Assembly (NCBI GenBank): GCA_963556255.1 | Contig: OY744612.1 | Location: 16,970,874 to 17,034,873, forward strand | Origin: Allolobophora icterica | Taxonomy: Eukaryota; Annelida; Clitellata; Crassiclitellata; Lumbricidae | Length of the DNA: 64,000 bases | Reading direction: 5' to 3' | Shown: in pieces, positions 37,078 to 51,650 of the stretch | Position numbering within the stretch: the stretch's first letter is position 1 | Layout of the letters: each line of letters opens with the position of its first letter | Program-made: the position numbers and the translations under genes | Notes under the pieces: generated by a model | The model's database searches: none | What the model was told of the DNA's origin: nothing | The model's input: only the letters and a program-made list of their open reading frames with translations

Positions 37078-37355
37078 ACTAGGTACAAAGGGTGCAAGGT
37101 ACAATGAATACAAGATACTAGGTACTATGGGTGCAAGGTACTAGACACGAGGGGTGCAATATACTATGGGTACAAGATACTAGGTACGAGGGGTGCAAGG
37201 TACTAGGTATGAGGGGTGCAAGGTACTATGGGTACAAAATACTAGGTCCTAGGGGTGCAAAGTACTAGGTACGAGGGGTGCAAGGTACTAAGTACGATGG
37301 GTGCAAGGTACTAGGTACTATGGTACTACGCACTAGGTACGAGTGGTGCAAGATA
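37078..37355. repeat. Minisatellite, about 20-bp units (GGGTGCAAGGTACTAGGTAC type)
   Basis: About 13 degenerate units combining GGTGCAAGGTACTA with TACGAGGG or TATGGGTACAAGATACTAGG. Confidence 0.85.
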
Positions 37356-38226
37356 CTAGGTTTGAGGCCATTTGAGGGGTAATAGGTATCAAGGGGGCAA
37401 TATGTACGACTAAGATCGTCGGCCACTTCTATATTGTAGTTGTTCGATAAAGTGGAAGTAGATCCGACCAATCGAATTACACCGGGCTTCTGTTTTAGCA
37501 GGAAGCAGAGATTAACGTCGCGGGATTTATGTGTTGTCGGACGGCGCAATCTCTTAAGAGTAATGTCTAGTAACTGCAGACACTGGGGTGTTCAAAAAGC
37601 TCATTTGAGTGCTTTCGACGGGCAAACCATCCGCCATCTATAATTGGAATTGGAATTTTTATCTGCGTCCAAGAACGCTAAATCGTGTGAACCAGCTCGT
37701 TCTCAGAGGCTTGGTAAAGTAATTGATTTTCTATGACTCGCCTCTTTCAACATTAGGGGATTACTGCGATAGATGCATATTTATGATACTCAAAACACGA
37801 TCAAAGTAACTCGACAGCTGACGTGGGGAGGGGCATATATGAGTGGTAATACTCTTGCATGAAGAACATAAGATCTTGAAAGACGCGGTTCGATACTCGC
37901 AAGCCCCATCTAAGTCGACTCAGCCTTCTACTCCCTAGGAGGCAGCAGTAAAGTGTGACTTTGACTAGTGTGACTTTGCTCTGCTTTGTTAACCACCACA
38001 AACGCAAGTTACACAGTAAGAAGTGTGTCACATGTCAGTGTACCCTAAGACATCCGAGATAAATGACTTTCAGAAAGCAGTGCTGCTAGACAGTGCTAGT
38101 ATGCTATAGTTCAACAAATTGGCTTCCGTTCTTGAACATTCTCTAGCTGAGTTCAGGTAAGCCACATTAATGTTTGCAATACCAGTCATTAATTCAACTA
38201 TAGTCTACTCGTTTTGAGATGCATAG
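37356..38226. other. No gene recognised
   Basis: No supported coding sequence or repeat. Confidence 0.5.
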
Positions 38227-38455
<229 letters not shown>

Positions 38456-38629
38456 GCAAGAAGCTTTCGTAATCTTCGTGTTTCAGGGATTGATCCCTAA
38501 GGCTGACATCCGAGGTCTTACGGCCTTTCCTTTCCTGCAGAGCTGTCTAATCTATCTCGAGCATTACAAATCCTCTGCTCTGATGAATCCTCTGTCTGTC
38601 AACCTGCTATGATGTCATGCTACAGTGGA

Positions 38630-39017
38630 CGATCCGTCCGTCTGTCCGTCTTTATATCCGTGCCTCTCTCTTTGGTTCCCTCCGTCCATCCTTCTATATC
38701 CGCTGACCCGCCCTTGCGTCCGTCATTCGGTAGGCTGTTCGTCCTCCTATTTGTTTTTTCCTCTATCCACCCTCTCTCTCATTGGTCCGTTCGTCTGTCT
38801 ACCCGTCCGTCTGTCCGTCCTTCTGTCCGTCTGTCCTTCTGTCCACGCCTCTCTATACTTGCGTCCGTCTGTCTGCTTGACCGTCCTTCTAGCATTCTGT
38901 TCGTACGTCTGTATATATATATATAATATATAAATATATATATATATATATATAGCATTCTTCTAGCATTCTGTTCGTACGTCTGTATATATATATATAC
39001 ATGTATATATATATATT
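38630..39017. repeat. Degenerate CTGTCCGT satellite and duplicated AT-rich block
   Basis: CCGTCTGTCCGTC units to about 38905. Then a block with CTTCTAGCATTCTGTTCGTA plus an AT tract occurs twice (about 38887 and 38959). Confidence 0.85.
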
Positions 39018-39599
39018 CACATTTGCGTCACTCTGTCCGCCTATACTGGCTGAGTTACAGTCGTCTGTGCGTCATTGTAAGGCACCAGGAAGCCAATTGC
39101 TCGTCTGTTCGTCTGAAATTCAATCTATCCCTCGTTCCACGCAATTTACGCAATTCGCCCGATCGACGAACGTGGATTCAATTAAGAGAATCGTTGACTT
39201 ATTGACATCTGATACTAGCATCATTTGTCATTCTGCAGTCGCCGCTGAGCGTGATATGGTAGTATACAACAGAACGATTTCTGGTATCCTCTTTGTAGTC
39301 TCCTCGGTTTCATCGGGTTTTTCTAAATATAAAATTTCAACAAATGAAACTGATATTACAATTGCAGTAGTCATTTGTTTTTTTTTCTGTCTTACGACAG
39401 CTTTGAAAGAGGCGAAAGGGAGGCGCTAGAAAATATTAAATTAGGTTACGAAGTATTCCTTTAGAATTCGGCAAGTGAATAATTTAGCAATGATTGAAAT
39501 GAACGGCTAGTAAACGTAAATAGATGAGGTCAACGCAACCTGTTTACTCGGCGCTGAAGTCCTGAGTACACAAGAGCGTTGACTCCTTGAAGCATGGTC
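39018..39599. other. No gene recognised
   Basis: No supported coding sequence. Confidence 0.5.
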
Positions 39600-39735
39600 C
39601 CGTGATTTCAAGACAGACCGATTAGGCACCAGATGGCGTGATAGTCCGCGGTCCCAATATAGAAAGACTTAAAGGGTACTCCAGGGCACTAGATGTCGTG
39701 ATTGTCCGCGGTGCCAGTATACTATAGGGACTTGA
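39600..39735. repeat. Tandem duplication, about 66-bp units
   Basis: Two units share GGCACYAGATGKCGTGAT, TTGTCCGCGGT-like and ...GACTT blocks in order, at about 39627 and 39693. Confidence 0.75.
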
Positions 39736-40786
39736 AGCATCTTCCGGTTACGTCTCAGCTGCCGCGGCCATGGCAGAAGTTCCATTGATAGAATTTTCAA
39801 TGCGAATCTCGGTTTCTTTCGGGAATTCTTTTGCGATAAAATCTGTCAGAAGATATTTGAGGGACAAATTAAGGAATCGATCGCGGAAGGACAGACGAAC
39901 GAACGGACGTATACACAGAAAATGGGACATGCACCCTTGTATATATATAATATTATATATATAGATAAAATTATATATATATGTTCGCACTACGATACAT
40001 ATTTACACGCATATTACATTCATGGCAACCAAAGGCTAATTATAATATTTATAAGATATTCGCAGTATAATCTAATATGCATTATAGGATACGCATATGA
40101 TCGATATTAATCTAATATATATATATTATATATATATATATTTATATATATATATATATTGTACTCATTTCATGACTTAAAAAATCTGAACATTTGTATA
40201 TATTTGAGCATATCACTTACTTACTTTACTTACTTATATACATGCAGGCACTTAAGCATGCATGTATATTTGTAGTTATGTACGTTGTATGTGGCGGTTA
40301 CTGGACGGCGCAGGTGTTAGCTATGCATTAGAAACGTTGCGTTGCATTTGACAACTAAAGCAGACCGTAGAACCTCTCCCGCATTGACGGATGATGACTG
40401 ATCTCAGTCTGCAGAGTCTCCGTTGCGACCGAAAGATACTGCATAGCATAACTAATCAGAAGAAGTCATGTTAAACGTCACATAGGTCTTGGTAATCCAT
40501 ATTCACTGCCAGAGCAGTCTGATATTCCACGCACAATGGAGACTGATGACTTCGAGTGCTTTGACCGCCCATGTCTTGTAGTATGACAGTCTCAAGGGCA
40601 TCGGCAGGCTTTAGACTCTTCATATTTCTGTAAGCTTTTAAATGGGGGTTCGTCATTGGTGAAACCATAGATCCAGACGTCTTAAAGAGGGGAAGCACGT
40701 AGACGAAACCCATCCTAACTTCGCCGGCTATAGGTTAGTTGTAGACAGTTGTGCTGGTAAGTCTGTGGATAACTTCCTTATCTTTG
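39736..40786. other. No gene recognised; AT microsatellites
   Basis: AT tracts at about 39938-39982 and 40114-40160. No gene supported. Confidence 0.5.
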
Positions 40787-41330
40787 CAATTATTGAATTG
40801 TATTGTATGTGGGCATTTATAAAGCGCCCATCGCGGTATAGACCATTCAGAGGCGCTCCCAGTGCGCAAGAACTCGAGAGAAAAAAAGCAGTATTAAGGT
40901 GTGCAAAGCAAGAAGCAACGCTACCAGAGAGAATGGTGGTGCGGACAGAAGGAGGACGTCGGTTCCAAAGTGAGGGACCTATGCAGGCAAAACGCCTGGA
41001 TTGAGCCATAGTAGTCCTGACACGACAAACTAAGAGGTCAGGATGATCAGAAGATCGGAGAGGACGAAGCGAAGCGAAGCAGCAGAATGAGGCCGAAGTA
41101 TTGGGTCACGAAAGTACTGTGGCGCAGGACCCAATTAAGCCTTAAGCACAAGAATAAGCACTTTGAACTGAATACTGGCACAGAGAGAGGGAGCCAACGG
41201 ATTTGTTCAATGATGAAGGTGGAGATATGAGACAATCGATGGAGACGGGCAATTAGTCTAGCAGCAGCAATGAGTACAGACTGGAGGGGGGAAGGCGGAT
41301 CTTGGGGGGGAGATCAATTAGGAGAGATAT
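40787..41330 (-). pseudogene. CR1/L2-type LINE 3' fragment
   Basis: On the minus strand the sequence shows WLPLS and FACIGPSLWNRRPP, with several frame breaks, and the same GGGCGCTTTATAAATGCCC end and ACAATACAATT tail as the 35.8-kb copy. More decayed than that copy. Confidence 0.75.
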
Positions 41331-41460
41331 TGATGTGCATGTCATTTGTGTAATTGCAGCACATTGGCTTTTATTTTCTTGTATTTCTGTTTTATTTTGC
41401 ACTACCATAATTACTGTTGGTGAACAAAGGTCTACATAACGTGTTCTGGACGACCGTTGT

Positions 41461-41528
41461 CATATGTGTATAATGTGATGTGATGTTACTGTTGCCTTGC
41501 TGTAAGCAACAGTAACATTACACATATG
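41461..41528. repeat. Hairpin-forming inverted repeat
   Basis: GTTACTGTTGC (41485-41495) and GCAACAGTAAC (41506-41516) pair exactly around a 10-base loop. Outer CATATGTG-type sequences extend the pairing imperfectly. Confidence 0.6.
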
Positions 41529-42454
41529 TTACATCCACTGGCGTTCTAACAACCTATGGCCTAGGTCTGGCGTTGCCAATCATGAGATATGCAGCGTGGC
41601 CTTCAAGTTATATCCGACAGCTGTGTCTAGTTTCCGTGAACGTCCATGTGTACCAGACACTCGATGTTGCTGTGCTGTGCATTGTACTATAGCAAGCGCG
41701 TGCTTGCTGCAGCAAATGTAACCATTAACTTTTGCCATGATTTGTTATTTGTTCGGCGCTCAATCACACGATGACTGAGGCTGTTTAATTTGAAACCCGG
41801 TCGATCCTGGCATCCAAATGCCAAGACGCTGAAGGTGAAGAATCTCTGGAGCGTGCTTTGGGGCAAACTGCCAGGATCCCATTATCTCGGATATGAAGTC
41901 TGTATACATTAGAAGGATTTTAGGTCATCGCATAGACGCTCAGCTGCTCAAAAACTGTGAAATCTGCAGCCAGCTGCAGTCTCTTCACTCATGTATTCGT
42001 GGTCAAATTATACAATGGCACATCTAAATTTATAGATAGAAATAGAAATACAAGTACAAAAAGAAACAGGAATAAAAGTACAAATAGAATATACAAGTAC
42101 AGATAGAAATGCACTACACATAAAAGTACACAAACAGATAAAAAAAACAAGTGCAGAGGAAACACAAATACGCGCCATATTTTTAGTGTACCAATAATTG
42201 TTGACACCCACATAGTGATCAACAACAACACAATCAATGTCAAAGAAATTAAATGTGTTCTTTAGTTCGGCCTATAGTGTTAACACTTAAGCCAACAGAG
42301 GTCTCTGGACCTCTGAAGACTCGGAGAAACGTGTAATTAACTGAGCGATTGCTTTAACTCATGGGGGAATGGGAGGTGTGATTGGTGTGCCTTGATGTGC
42401 AACACCACGTTTCTAATGCACAACTAGCACCTTGGTCGTCAAGCAACCACCACA
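41529..42454. other. No gene recognised
   Basis: No supported coding sequence. Confidence 0.5.
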
Positions 42455-42560
42455 TACATACATACATACATATACATACATGCATACATACATACATACA
42501 TACATACATACATACATACATACATACATACATACATACATGCATACATACATACATAGT
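42455..42560. repeat. (ACAT)n microsatellite
   Basis: About 105 bp of ACAT. Confidence 0.95.
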
Positions 42561-43310
42561 AGATACATACATGAAAACGTGATACGTATCACATTTTCAG
42601 TATCAGAGACAATAGACATTCCAGACAGTGTGGATTGTTGCTGTGGGTATAATACAGAACAATAAGCACTTGTTATATTTCAACACAGGGCCCGAATTAC
42701 ATGACTCATTGGAATCAGTCAGTACCCAGTCTCAATTATCTTGTTACCAAGTGAATAAAGTAAGTAAAAGTTTTTTCCCCGCACCCGGTGTTCGAATACT
42801 AGACATGAGGTCGGTACCCGAAAGAAGTGGTCCCGTATTTCCCATGCAGCTGACAGAGCAGTGTCATATTAGTCTCTTGGTAGAAGCGATCGTGTGCAAG
42901 CCGTTTAACCACAGTCGTTGTGCACTGCAGCGCTTCGGATCATCAATCTTGGACACGCTTGACAGACTGAGCTCTTCGATATCTCAGGGTTTAGATATCC
43001 TCTCTTCCAGTTCACAGAACATTTTGCTGCGATGCGTCGAGCGATTTTAGAAACGTTCCTCATGTCTAGCTTCATGCACACGCAGCATAGTTGATTAGCT
43101 GTGTTCGGATCATCGATGTGCATTAAGCTATTGATCTACAACAAATGTTTAAGAATATTTCACCGTTTCCATGCCGTCAAACGTTGAAGATAAAAGCGAA
43201 ATATAGATTTTAAGCTAGGAGCGAAGCGCTGGTAACGACTGGACTTTTGGGCTGAGTGTTATGGGGATGGGGTGGGGTGTCGTACAACATTATTTGTCCA
43301 TTGTTCTATT
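42561..43310. other. No gene recognised
   Basis: A B-box-like GTGTTCGAATACTAG near 42788-42802 may mark an old SINE. Nothing else supported. Confidence 0.45.
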
Positions 43311-43630
43311 GCCGATAGTGTAGTGGCTAGCGTGCTGGACTGTCAATCGAGAGGTCGGGGGTTCAAATCCCGCCAGAGCAGAATTTTGGTTCGAGATTTC
43401 TGCTCCAGCTGCACCCCATAGCCAACTCGGCTATGATGAGTACACTGGCCGTACATTGTCGGCGGGAAGATGAGACGGCGAGGGGAGATTATTGGCCACA
43501 CGCCCTCATATGCCGAAGCAAAGAAAATGAAGTCGCTAACACTTCAAGTTTATGCCCATGGCTGCCTCAGGGCTTGCTTAAGGAATTGCTCTTCTCCTTC
43601 TTTTATTGTATAGTTGGCGGGCGATGCTAC
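43311..43630 (+). mobile_element. tRNA-derived SINE, copy 1
   Basis: The 5' head is tRNA-like over about 43311-43381: A box around TAGTGGCTAGCG and B box GGTTCAAATCC (43360-43370), with an anticodon-like GTC loop and one stem mismatch. The body shares ATGAGTACACTGGCCGTACA with copy 2 (ATGAGTACATTGACCGTACA). The 3' side runs into the AGT microsatellite. The mismatches and shared non-tRNA body argue for a SINE and not a working tRNA. Confidence 0.75.
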
Positions 43631-43663
43631 TTGCGGTCGCTAGCAATGAACGAGTATAGTATT

Positions 43664-44224
<561 letters not shown>

Positions 44225-44833
44225 TGATTATAAAATTGGTAACTTATCTAGGGCCACTGTCGTAATTCTTCAGATCTCCCGTTAACCGGATACTGTTCTT
44301 CACACGGTATAGATCTGGACAGCCCTTCTGACTAGACACAGCGTTTGTGAATACACTGTTATTATTACGTTTACGAACAGAGGTGGCGCTGTGTAAATAT
44401 CCGCGTTAAGGATACATGTAGGCTACTCTCAGGCAAGCATGTATTAGTCACCAATTAATCTATCCCAATCAAATTTCTATATAATATGCGCTCTGGATGC
44501 AAAGATATGATTGATGTGATTGTTATCATTATGAATGCTTGCTTCTAAAAACAATCTATTGTTGATTGAGCTCTCCGTAATTATCTAATACGGGATTTTT
44601 TATGTTCGCTAAGTAAATTGCTTCGAATGACGACGTGTGTACTTGAAGCTATTTTTGTAGGACCTTTGTCCATACGCGTATGACAGGTAGTTTTTTCATG
44701 ACAACCGTTACCGCAGTTCAACGGAGGCTTATTGGTCTAATGGCGGACTTAAGAGTTGAGAAAACAATCGTTTTAACTATGTTTAAGATCCTGTATGATG
44801 AAGAAGTTTTTCTAGCCTATTTCAGTCATCAGA
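44225..44833. other. No gene recognised
   Basis: No supported coding sequence. Confidence 0.5.
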
Positions 44834-45050
44834 GGGCGTGATGGTCTAATGGTTAGCATGCTGCGCTGACAACTGAGAGGTTGGGGTTCAAATCCGCGTC
44901 AGGGTATAAATTCGTTGAGACCTCTGCCGTATTCCCTTCGGCAGCTGCCGCAGCTCAGTTATAATGAGTACATTGACCGTACAAACGGGGGAGGGGTGGC
45001 ATGGCCAGTTTGCTCCTGGGTCGGCCCGTTGAGGAGTTGAGTTGAGAATC
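44834..45050 (+). mobile_element. tRNA-derived SINE, copy 2
   Basis: Head with A-box-like TGGTCTAATGGTTAGCATGC and B box GGTTCAAATCC, and a GAC anticodon-like loop whose stem has two mismatches. The body matches copy 1 at ATGAGTACATTGACCGTACA. The 3' limit is approximate. Confidence 0.7.
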
Positions 45051-45307
45051 GATCTCAAATCGGGATAATTGCTTAACCTTCTGTCTGAACAGCCTTCGTA
45101 TTTTGCTTCAGTGCTAACTCCCAGAATGTCAAACTTCTCCAGCTGTTCACCTATTTCTTTCGCCTTGACAGTTCTAAGATAGGCCTACACATTGTGCGTG
45201 CACATGGATAAACAGCGTAAGTTGACCGACTTTTTGCTATTGTGAACTGACTAGTGCTTGGTTTCGGTTGATGCCTTGTGAATTATACTCTGGCGCTACC
45301 TATGTTA

Positions 45308-45573
<266 letters not shown>

Positions 45574-45574
<1 letters not shown>

Positions 45575-45922
45575 TAATGGTTTTCGCGGGCGTCCTTATT
45601 AATTTCAGGTTCAAGGCCTCGGAAGTCTTCATCTGCCTGTCCGCCCTGCAGTGTGCATGGCCTTTTCAATCACCACCGAAATACTATACGGCTTCAATCT
45701 CTGAACACAGAGGTTAAGTGCTGCCACAACAGAGCTCTTTCTTGGTGCTTGTGTATATAAGTTTGTAATTCCATCTTCGTGATTCATCAGCTTCTCTGTT
45801 AAACGGACGCAAGAATGTGTTTATCCACCAACAGCCTCTGCAAAACCCGACAGAGTCTTCAAACCCAAAACAGATGCCACCACTTCACTTACATCCATAT
45901 CTTAGCTCAATTAACACCTATA
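45574..45922. other. No gene recognised
   Basis: No supported coding sequence. Confidence 0.5.
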
Positions 45923-46488
45923 CAGTAGACGCCACTAAGTGCATAACGGATAAGAGCAAAATTCGAGCAATGTGCACAGAGGCTAGTCGGTTCCGTTTGA
46001 ATATGAGGCATTTCAATGGAAGACAACTCAGGGCATATGCAGATCGCATATGGGCATAATTCGGTTATGTGCACAGTCGATTACGGTCCGGTTATGCGTT
46101 GCTCCGTTTATGTCAATGCTGCTTAATTGCATAGGCAGCTTAGAACATTCTGGACGCCGAGGCAGTTCGCCCGTGGACAGCAAACGACTCCTGCTGTCTT
46201 AGCTGCACTGTGGTCTGTATCAGCAGGTGACGTAACAGTGTTTCCGGTCGACATTTCTGATACCGGAAACAGGAAACTGCAAACCGTATCATAAACATTC
46301 CGCTTAGATTTACTTTAACTGAATGTTTACTGAAGGCATTGTAGTATGTAGGCTCCATCTCTGTTATTGAATACGAGTACATTATCCAATTTTACATGGT
46401 ACATGTGAATTTCTCTTATGTGCATAAGTCGGTTAAGTGCATAGGTTCAAGGCAGTCCCCAGGCTATGCACTTAAGCGTCGTCTAGTG
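45923..46488. mobile_element. Pogo/Tigger-like non-autonomous element
   Basis: The left end CAGTAGACGCCACTAAGTGC after TA (45921-45922), and the right end whose reverse complement reads CACTAGACGACGCTTAAGTGC, form imperfect inverted repeats. Sub-terminal TTAAGTGCATA and TTATGTGCA motifs recur inside, as in pogo-like elements. The right-hand TA is not exactly placed, so the last bases are uncertain. No transposase is left. Confidence 0.5.
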
Positions 46489-47032
46489 CATATGTATTAT
46501 GAATATATGTATATATATATATATGTCTGTATTTATATGTACATAATATACATATACGTATTGTTTAAATGTATATCTGAACATGATAACTATAGATAAA
46601 CCAATTTGTGTACATGAAGACTCCGATGGTTTGAACATGTAGAACGAACGAATCCCACACAATGCACTATATGCCAGATTCGAAGGATATATATAGAAAT
46701 AAAAGCAGACCAAGACCGCGCTGGATAGATAATACATATGAGGAAATAACTAGACTTGGACTACATTGACAGGAGCAATGGACTTGACAAATGACCGATG
46801 CCAATGGAGATAATTTATTCGTACCCATCGCTGCCAAATTGCTGGCGTCAGGAAATGATGGATATTGTTATGAAAATATAACGCATATAGGGGCAATTTG
46901 TGGCGGGTGTTAAGGGTACCCGTACTCCCACTTTTGGACTGCGGTACCGTACCCCCCATTTTTGAAACAGTGCCAATCAATATTTTATTATTGTTCCTTC
47001 TCAGAGATCGCAGTATCCGCTTTGCTTCGACC

Positions 47033-47063
<31 letters not shown>

Positions 47064-47842
47064 ACGAATGAATAAATAATTCAGTATGTAGACAGAGTCA
47101 AATCAAATCAAATCAAAACACACTTTATTGAATTTGAACACCATGTAAGAAGAGTGAGGAGTATGTACCACAAAAATACGAAAGTACTTAGAGACACACA
47201 GGTAAACCGAGAGCCAGAAACACTGAGACAGGCAGGCTTTCAGCCACACGGGTCACCCGACAGACTGACCGCCGTGACCGGCCCGCACGCCGTAGGCGCC
47301 ACAGATCTAGGCAACGGCTACATACTTCTTGGAAAGATTTTACATCACCCTCCCTCTCCGCCTTATGGTTGTCATCTTAGTCATATCAGGATCTGGAGAT
47401 GTAGGTCAAAGCGCAAACTTCTATATCCTCCATCAGTTACAAATCCGTATAATTATGTATATTCGTTTAATTCATGAAATCAAGCTTTGCTGGCAATAAC
47501 GCAGCAAATAACAGATTGGAGCAGGGAAGATTCTAAGTGTCTTGGCTGGGCCTACGGGAGCTCCTAAGTGTCTTCAAGTGTCTTGTAGAGTTTGAGTGAG
47601 GTTAATAAATGTCTTTGTACAGCATTACGTATATGGACCCACACTCATATTGTCGGCCTTGATATGACTGCTCAGTGCTCACCCCTCAGTCCCCTCACAA
47701 TCTCAGAATCAATAACTGTCCTTGGTTAATATATCCGAGCCGGCTAGCTGAAGAAAGCTTCCTCCGTTACATAATATAAGCATTTAAGACGTTGTTGATT
47801 TTGACTCATACATGTCGTGTTCCGATTTTGCTGATAGGGAAA
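46489..47842. other. No gene recognised; short microsatellites and a dispersed repeat
   Basis: AAAT repeats at about 47033-47067, AAATC repeats at 47099-47118 followed by a LINE-like CACTTTATTGAATTT, and at 47455-47520 a copy of the dispersed repeat seen at 13447-13510. No gene supported. Confidence 0.5.
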
Positions 47843-48039
47843 ATGGATAAATTCGTTCTAAAACGAAAACGAGTAGATGACAGTATAGCCGAAAAAATTG
47901 CCCTTATAGAGGTAAGCTTCTCAGCGTTTCATAATCAGTTACTTGCAGGGTAATAATTATGTCCAAAATGGTCTCCATGCGAAAAGAAAGTGGAGAAGAA
48001 ATTGGTACCTCCACTTTTTAGACCAAAGTTACGCCTCTG
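47843..48039 (+). pseudogene. Possible hAT transposase 5' exon and element end
   Basis: An ATG at 47843 opens a short frame with KFVLKRKR and IAEKIALIE, then GTAAGC at 47912, a donor-like site. The sequence at 48010-48039 reads, in reverse complement, CAGAGGCGTAACTTTGGTC, a hAT-like CAGNG terminus. I did not find a matching left end, so this is a tentative remnant of a deleted element. Confidence 0.4.
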
Positions 48040-48079
48040 ATAACGCATACATACGTAAATGTAGGCCAAACTCATTATA

Positions 48080-48085
<6 letters not shown>

Positions 48086-48152
<67 letters not shown>
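48086..48152. repeat. (TA)n microsatellite
   Basis: Pure TA tract. Confidence 0.95.
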
Positions 48153-48925
<773 letters not shown>

Positions 48926-49209
48926 GATATATATATATATATATAGATGTATTTGCAACAAGGCCTATATTTAGCTGCTACTTAATATGAACATTATAAA
49001 AACTTTTTATTTCTGTTCGATATATGACAACAACAGTTTGGAAGAACATTTTCACTTTATTTGGAACAAGATGCTAACACTTATAGGCCAGCCGTGAGCC
49101 CAGAATAAGTTCATGTTGTGACTACATCCTATCTTTTTAAACTTTCATACAACTGTCATTGATTTCCTTAACTCGTGTGCATACAGCGCCCTTTTCTTCG
49201 ACCTCGGCT

Positions 49210-49262
49210 GGGCTGTGGCACTATATAAATTCAATTATCAACATCATTATTATCATCATCAA

Positions 49263-49337
<75 letters not shown>

Positions 49338-49362
49338 TTCTTCTTCTTCTTCTTCTTCTTCA
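49210..49362. repeat. Retroposon-like 3' end with (CAT)n/(CTT)n tail
   Basis: GGCACTATATAAATTCAA at about 49217-49234 followed by CAT triplets to 49335 and CTT to 49362. The GGCRCTATATAAAT end is shared with the LINE fragments in this window. Confidence 0.8.
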
Positions 49363-50285
49363 TCATGATTGGGTCTGAGATAATATTACAATTTTAGTAA
49401 TTATTGACCACAGCTCGCATCGTTAAACCAGATCTGGCAATTCTTCTTTTGCACTAGAAGTGCTTCACCAGCAAAGTTTTTCAATGGTGCAAATTTCCCA
49501 AAGAAAATTGGGCTGAAACTCTAGTTGTCTCATCCGTCTCAATTGCATGACGTTTAACGCTGGCATGAATTTTTCTTGCCTTGACTTGGCTGCTGATGCT
49601 GCGTGGGAAGCTCTGATGACATTTTATTCGCCATGTAACATTGGCTTTTAAATCAACGTTCGTTACGTATCTAGATTTCTTCCTGTGCAATTGTCCTTTC
49701 ACATTGATGCATGTATCCATTATGGACTGACAAATCTTTGCCATTCTTTAGCCTAATTGTACAAATTTCAGAACTAAATCGAAAGACATAGTCTAATAGT
49801 ATGAGACAGTTGCATTAGTTACCGTCCAAGGTGTGTCCTAGAGTGAACGAAGGGAACTGAGTTACTCACTAGAGAAAAGGTAATAGATAGGTCGGAAACT
49901 CCGTGCACAGGGATTTTATAGGCCTACCTGTAAAATTATCTGTAATTGCATACATGCAGCACTGTAATAGTGACCACACATGTAACAATTCTTGTAGTTT
50001 GAAAGGGCACCGTCATCATTAAGCTGCATAGCCCTTATACAATTTGTCCCCGTGTTGCGAATTGTCGCTGCGCCGAAATGTCAAGAAACCATTAGAAAAC
50101 ACGGCGAAAGATATAATTACAAGAACACATACTAGGTAGGCCTACAAAGAAAGTCGACTGAGAGAATTTATAGAGTAGATGTGACCAGCTAATTATATAA
50201 AAATTGACTCGCTAAAGGCACGTGCGGCCAAATTGGCATGGGCGCAGACAAACACTTTAGTCTACGAACATAGAGTTTTATTATA
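49363..50285. other. No gene recognised
   Basis: No supported coding sequence. Confidence 0.5.
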
Positions 50286-50426
50286 CATAGGCGTAGACTC
50301 TGGGGGGCAGCCGGGGAACGTGCCCCCCAATAATTGAGATCGACTGCACATTTAATGCAACAAGTGTATAATAAATAGCCAAATGCCCTGCCACCCCCCA
50401 ATATTTTGGACAAGTTTACGCCAGTG
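50286..50426. mobile_element. hAT-like MITE, 141 bp, related to 15300-15690
   Basis: Left end CATAGGCGTAGACTCTGG and right end GGACAAGTTTACGCCAGTG match the two ends of the 15.3-kb MITE in reverse order. Flanking octamers TTATTATA and GTGTTATA agree at 6 of 8, a plausible decayed target duplication. Confidence 0.65.
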
Positions 50427-50713
50427 GTGTTATAGACCCCTATAAATTATTATATTAGTAATGTTACTTCTGATGGATCATAATATGTTATAGGCCTATA
50501 TTCATATCATATAATTATTATAATTATAATGGAATTATGAGGATATAAAATGCAATGTACTTAGATATAATAGACTATGGAAGAATACAAATAAGTTATA
50601 AATAGCCGATAAGTAATATCAGCGTACATAGGATGATAATAAAATAAATTCATGAGTTGCATATATTTGTGAACATATTCAGCGTTGCGTATTCTTAGCT
50701 ATTATCTCTTTGT

Positions 50714-50785
<72 letters not shown>

Positions 50786-51544
50786 GTGTGTGTGTGTGTA
50801 GGTGGGTGTGTGTGCGTGCGTGCGTGCGTGCGTGAACAGAATGTAGAGGAGTCTTTGTGCATGTGATAAATCTAAGTATGATCGTCAGCAGTCACGTTTA
50901 GGCTAACGAGTGTTTTTTGCTTTTCCCAGTAATAGATAGCATCTGTAAATTATCCTCAACGGAGTTGGTCATGAAATAAATGTTCCTGCTGTCATTTCTA
51001 CGTTTCCACGATCCATTCGGACGCAAATGGCACAGTTAGCGCTTGCACTTCGAGCAATCTATCCACACAATGCGGACATTCCTCTCATAAATGCTGCGCA
51101 GAATAGACTACAAACTGACCAAACATCTCACATTTATTTCTCTTGGAACAACTGTTAGGCTCAATTTTTGCGTTAATAGTGAAAAAAAGCAGCCTGAACT
51201 TAGGGCTCACCTTCAAGCACTGTTCGTCCGATATAGGCCCCCCTACTGGTTCTCGTTCAGTGGTTCTTTAAGTGAATGACAAAGCCCTTTGACGATTATG
51301 TCCTATTTCATCCGTGTGTATTATTATTATACATTTATAAGGCGTCACTATGTAATGACCAAGCATCAATTGTGAGTGATGCTGAAGGTTCTTATACGAT
51401 AGCTGTCTCAGGGAAGACTCAAACCCATACTGTTTGCGCTACAAGGCGAGTGTTCGAACCAGTCGGGCACTGTGTCCAACATAAACATACATTCGAATAC
51501 CCTAGGCACACATGCAAGTTTATAAAATGTAAAGGGTCTATACA
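50427..51544. other. No gene recognised; (GT)n microsatellite 50713-50832
   Basis: GT tract with GCGT units at the right end. CATTTATAAGGCGTCAC near 51330 looks like an inverted LINE 3' end with an AAT tail. No gene supported. Confidence 0.6.
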
Positions 51545-51552
51545 TCTATCTA

Positions 51553-51632
<80 letters not shown>

Positions 51633-51650
51633 TCTATCTATCCATCCATC
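51545..51650. repeat. (TCTG)n(TATC)n microsatellite
   Basis: Tetranucleotide tract of TCTG followed by TATC. Confidence 0.95.

Noticed and set aside
41461..41528. microRNA precursor
   Set aside because: Stem is short with an irregular outer part; no evidence beyond an inverted repeat.
43311..43381. A functional tRNA gene (GTC anticodon)
   Set aside because: Stem mismatch and a shared non-tRNA body with a second copy indicate a SINE head.
44834..44904. A functional tRNA gene (GAC anticodon)
   Set aside because: Two anticodon-stem mismatches and the same SINE body.
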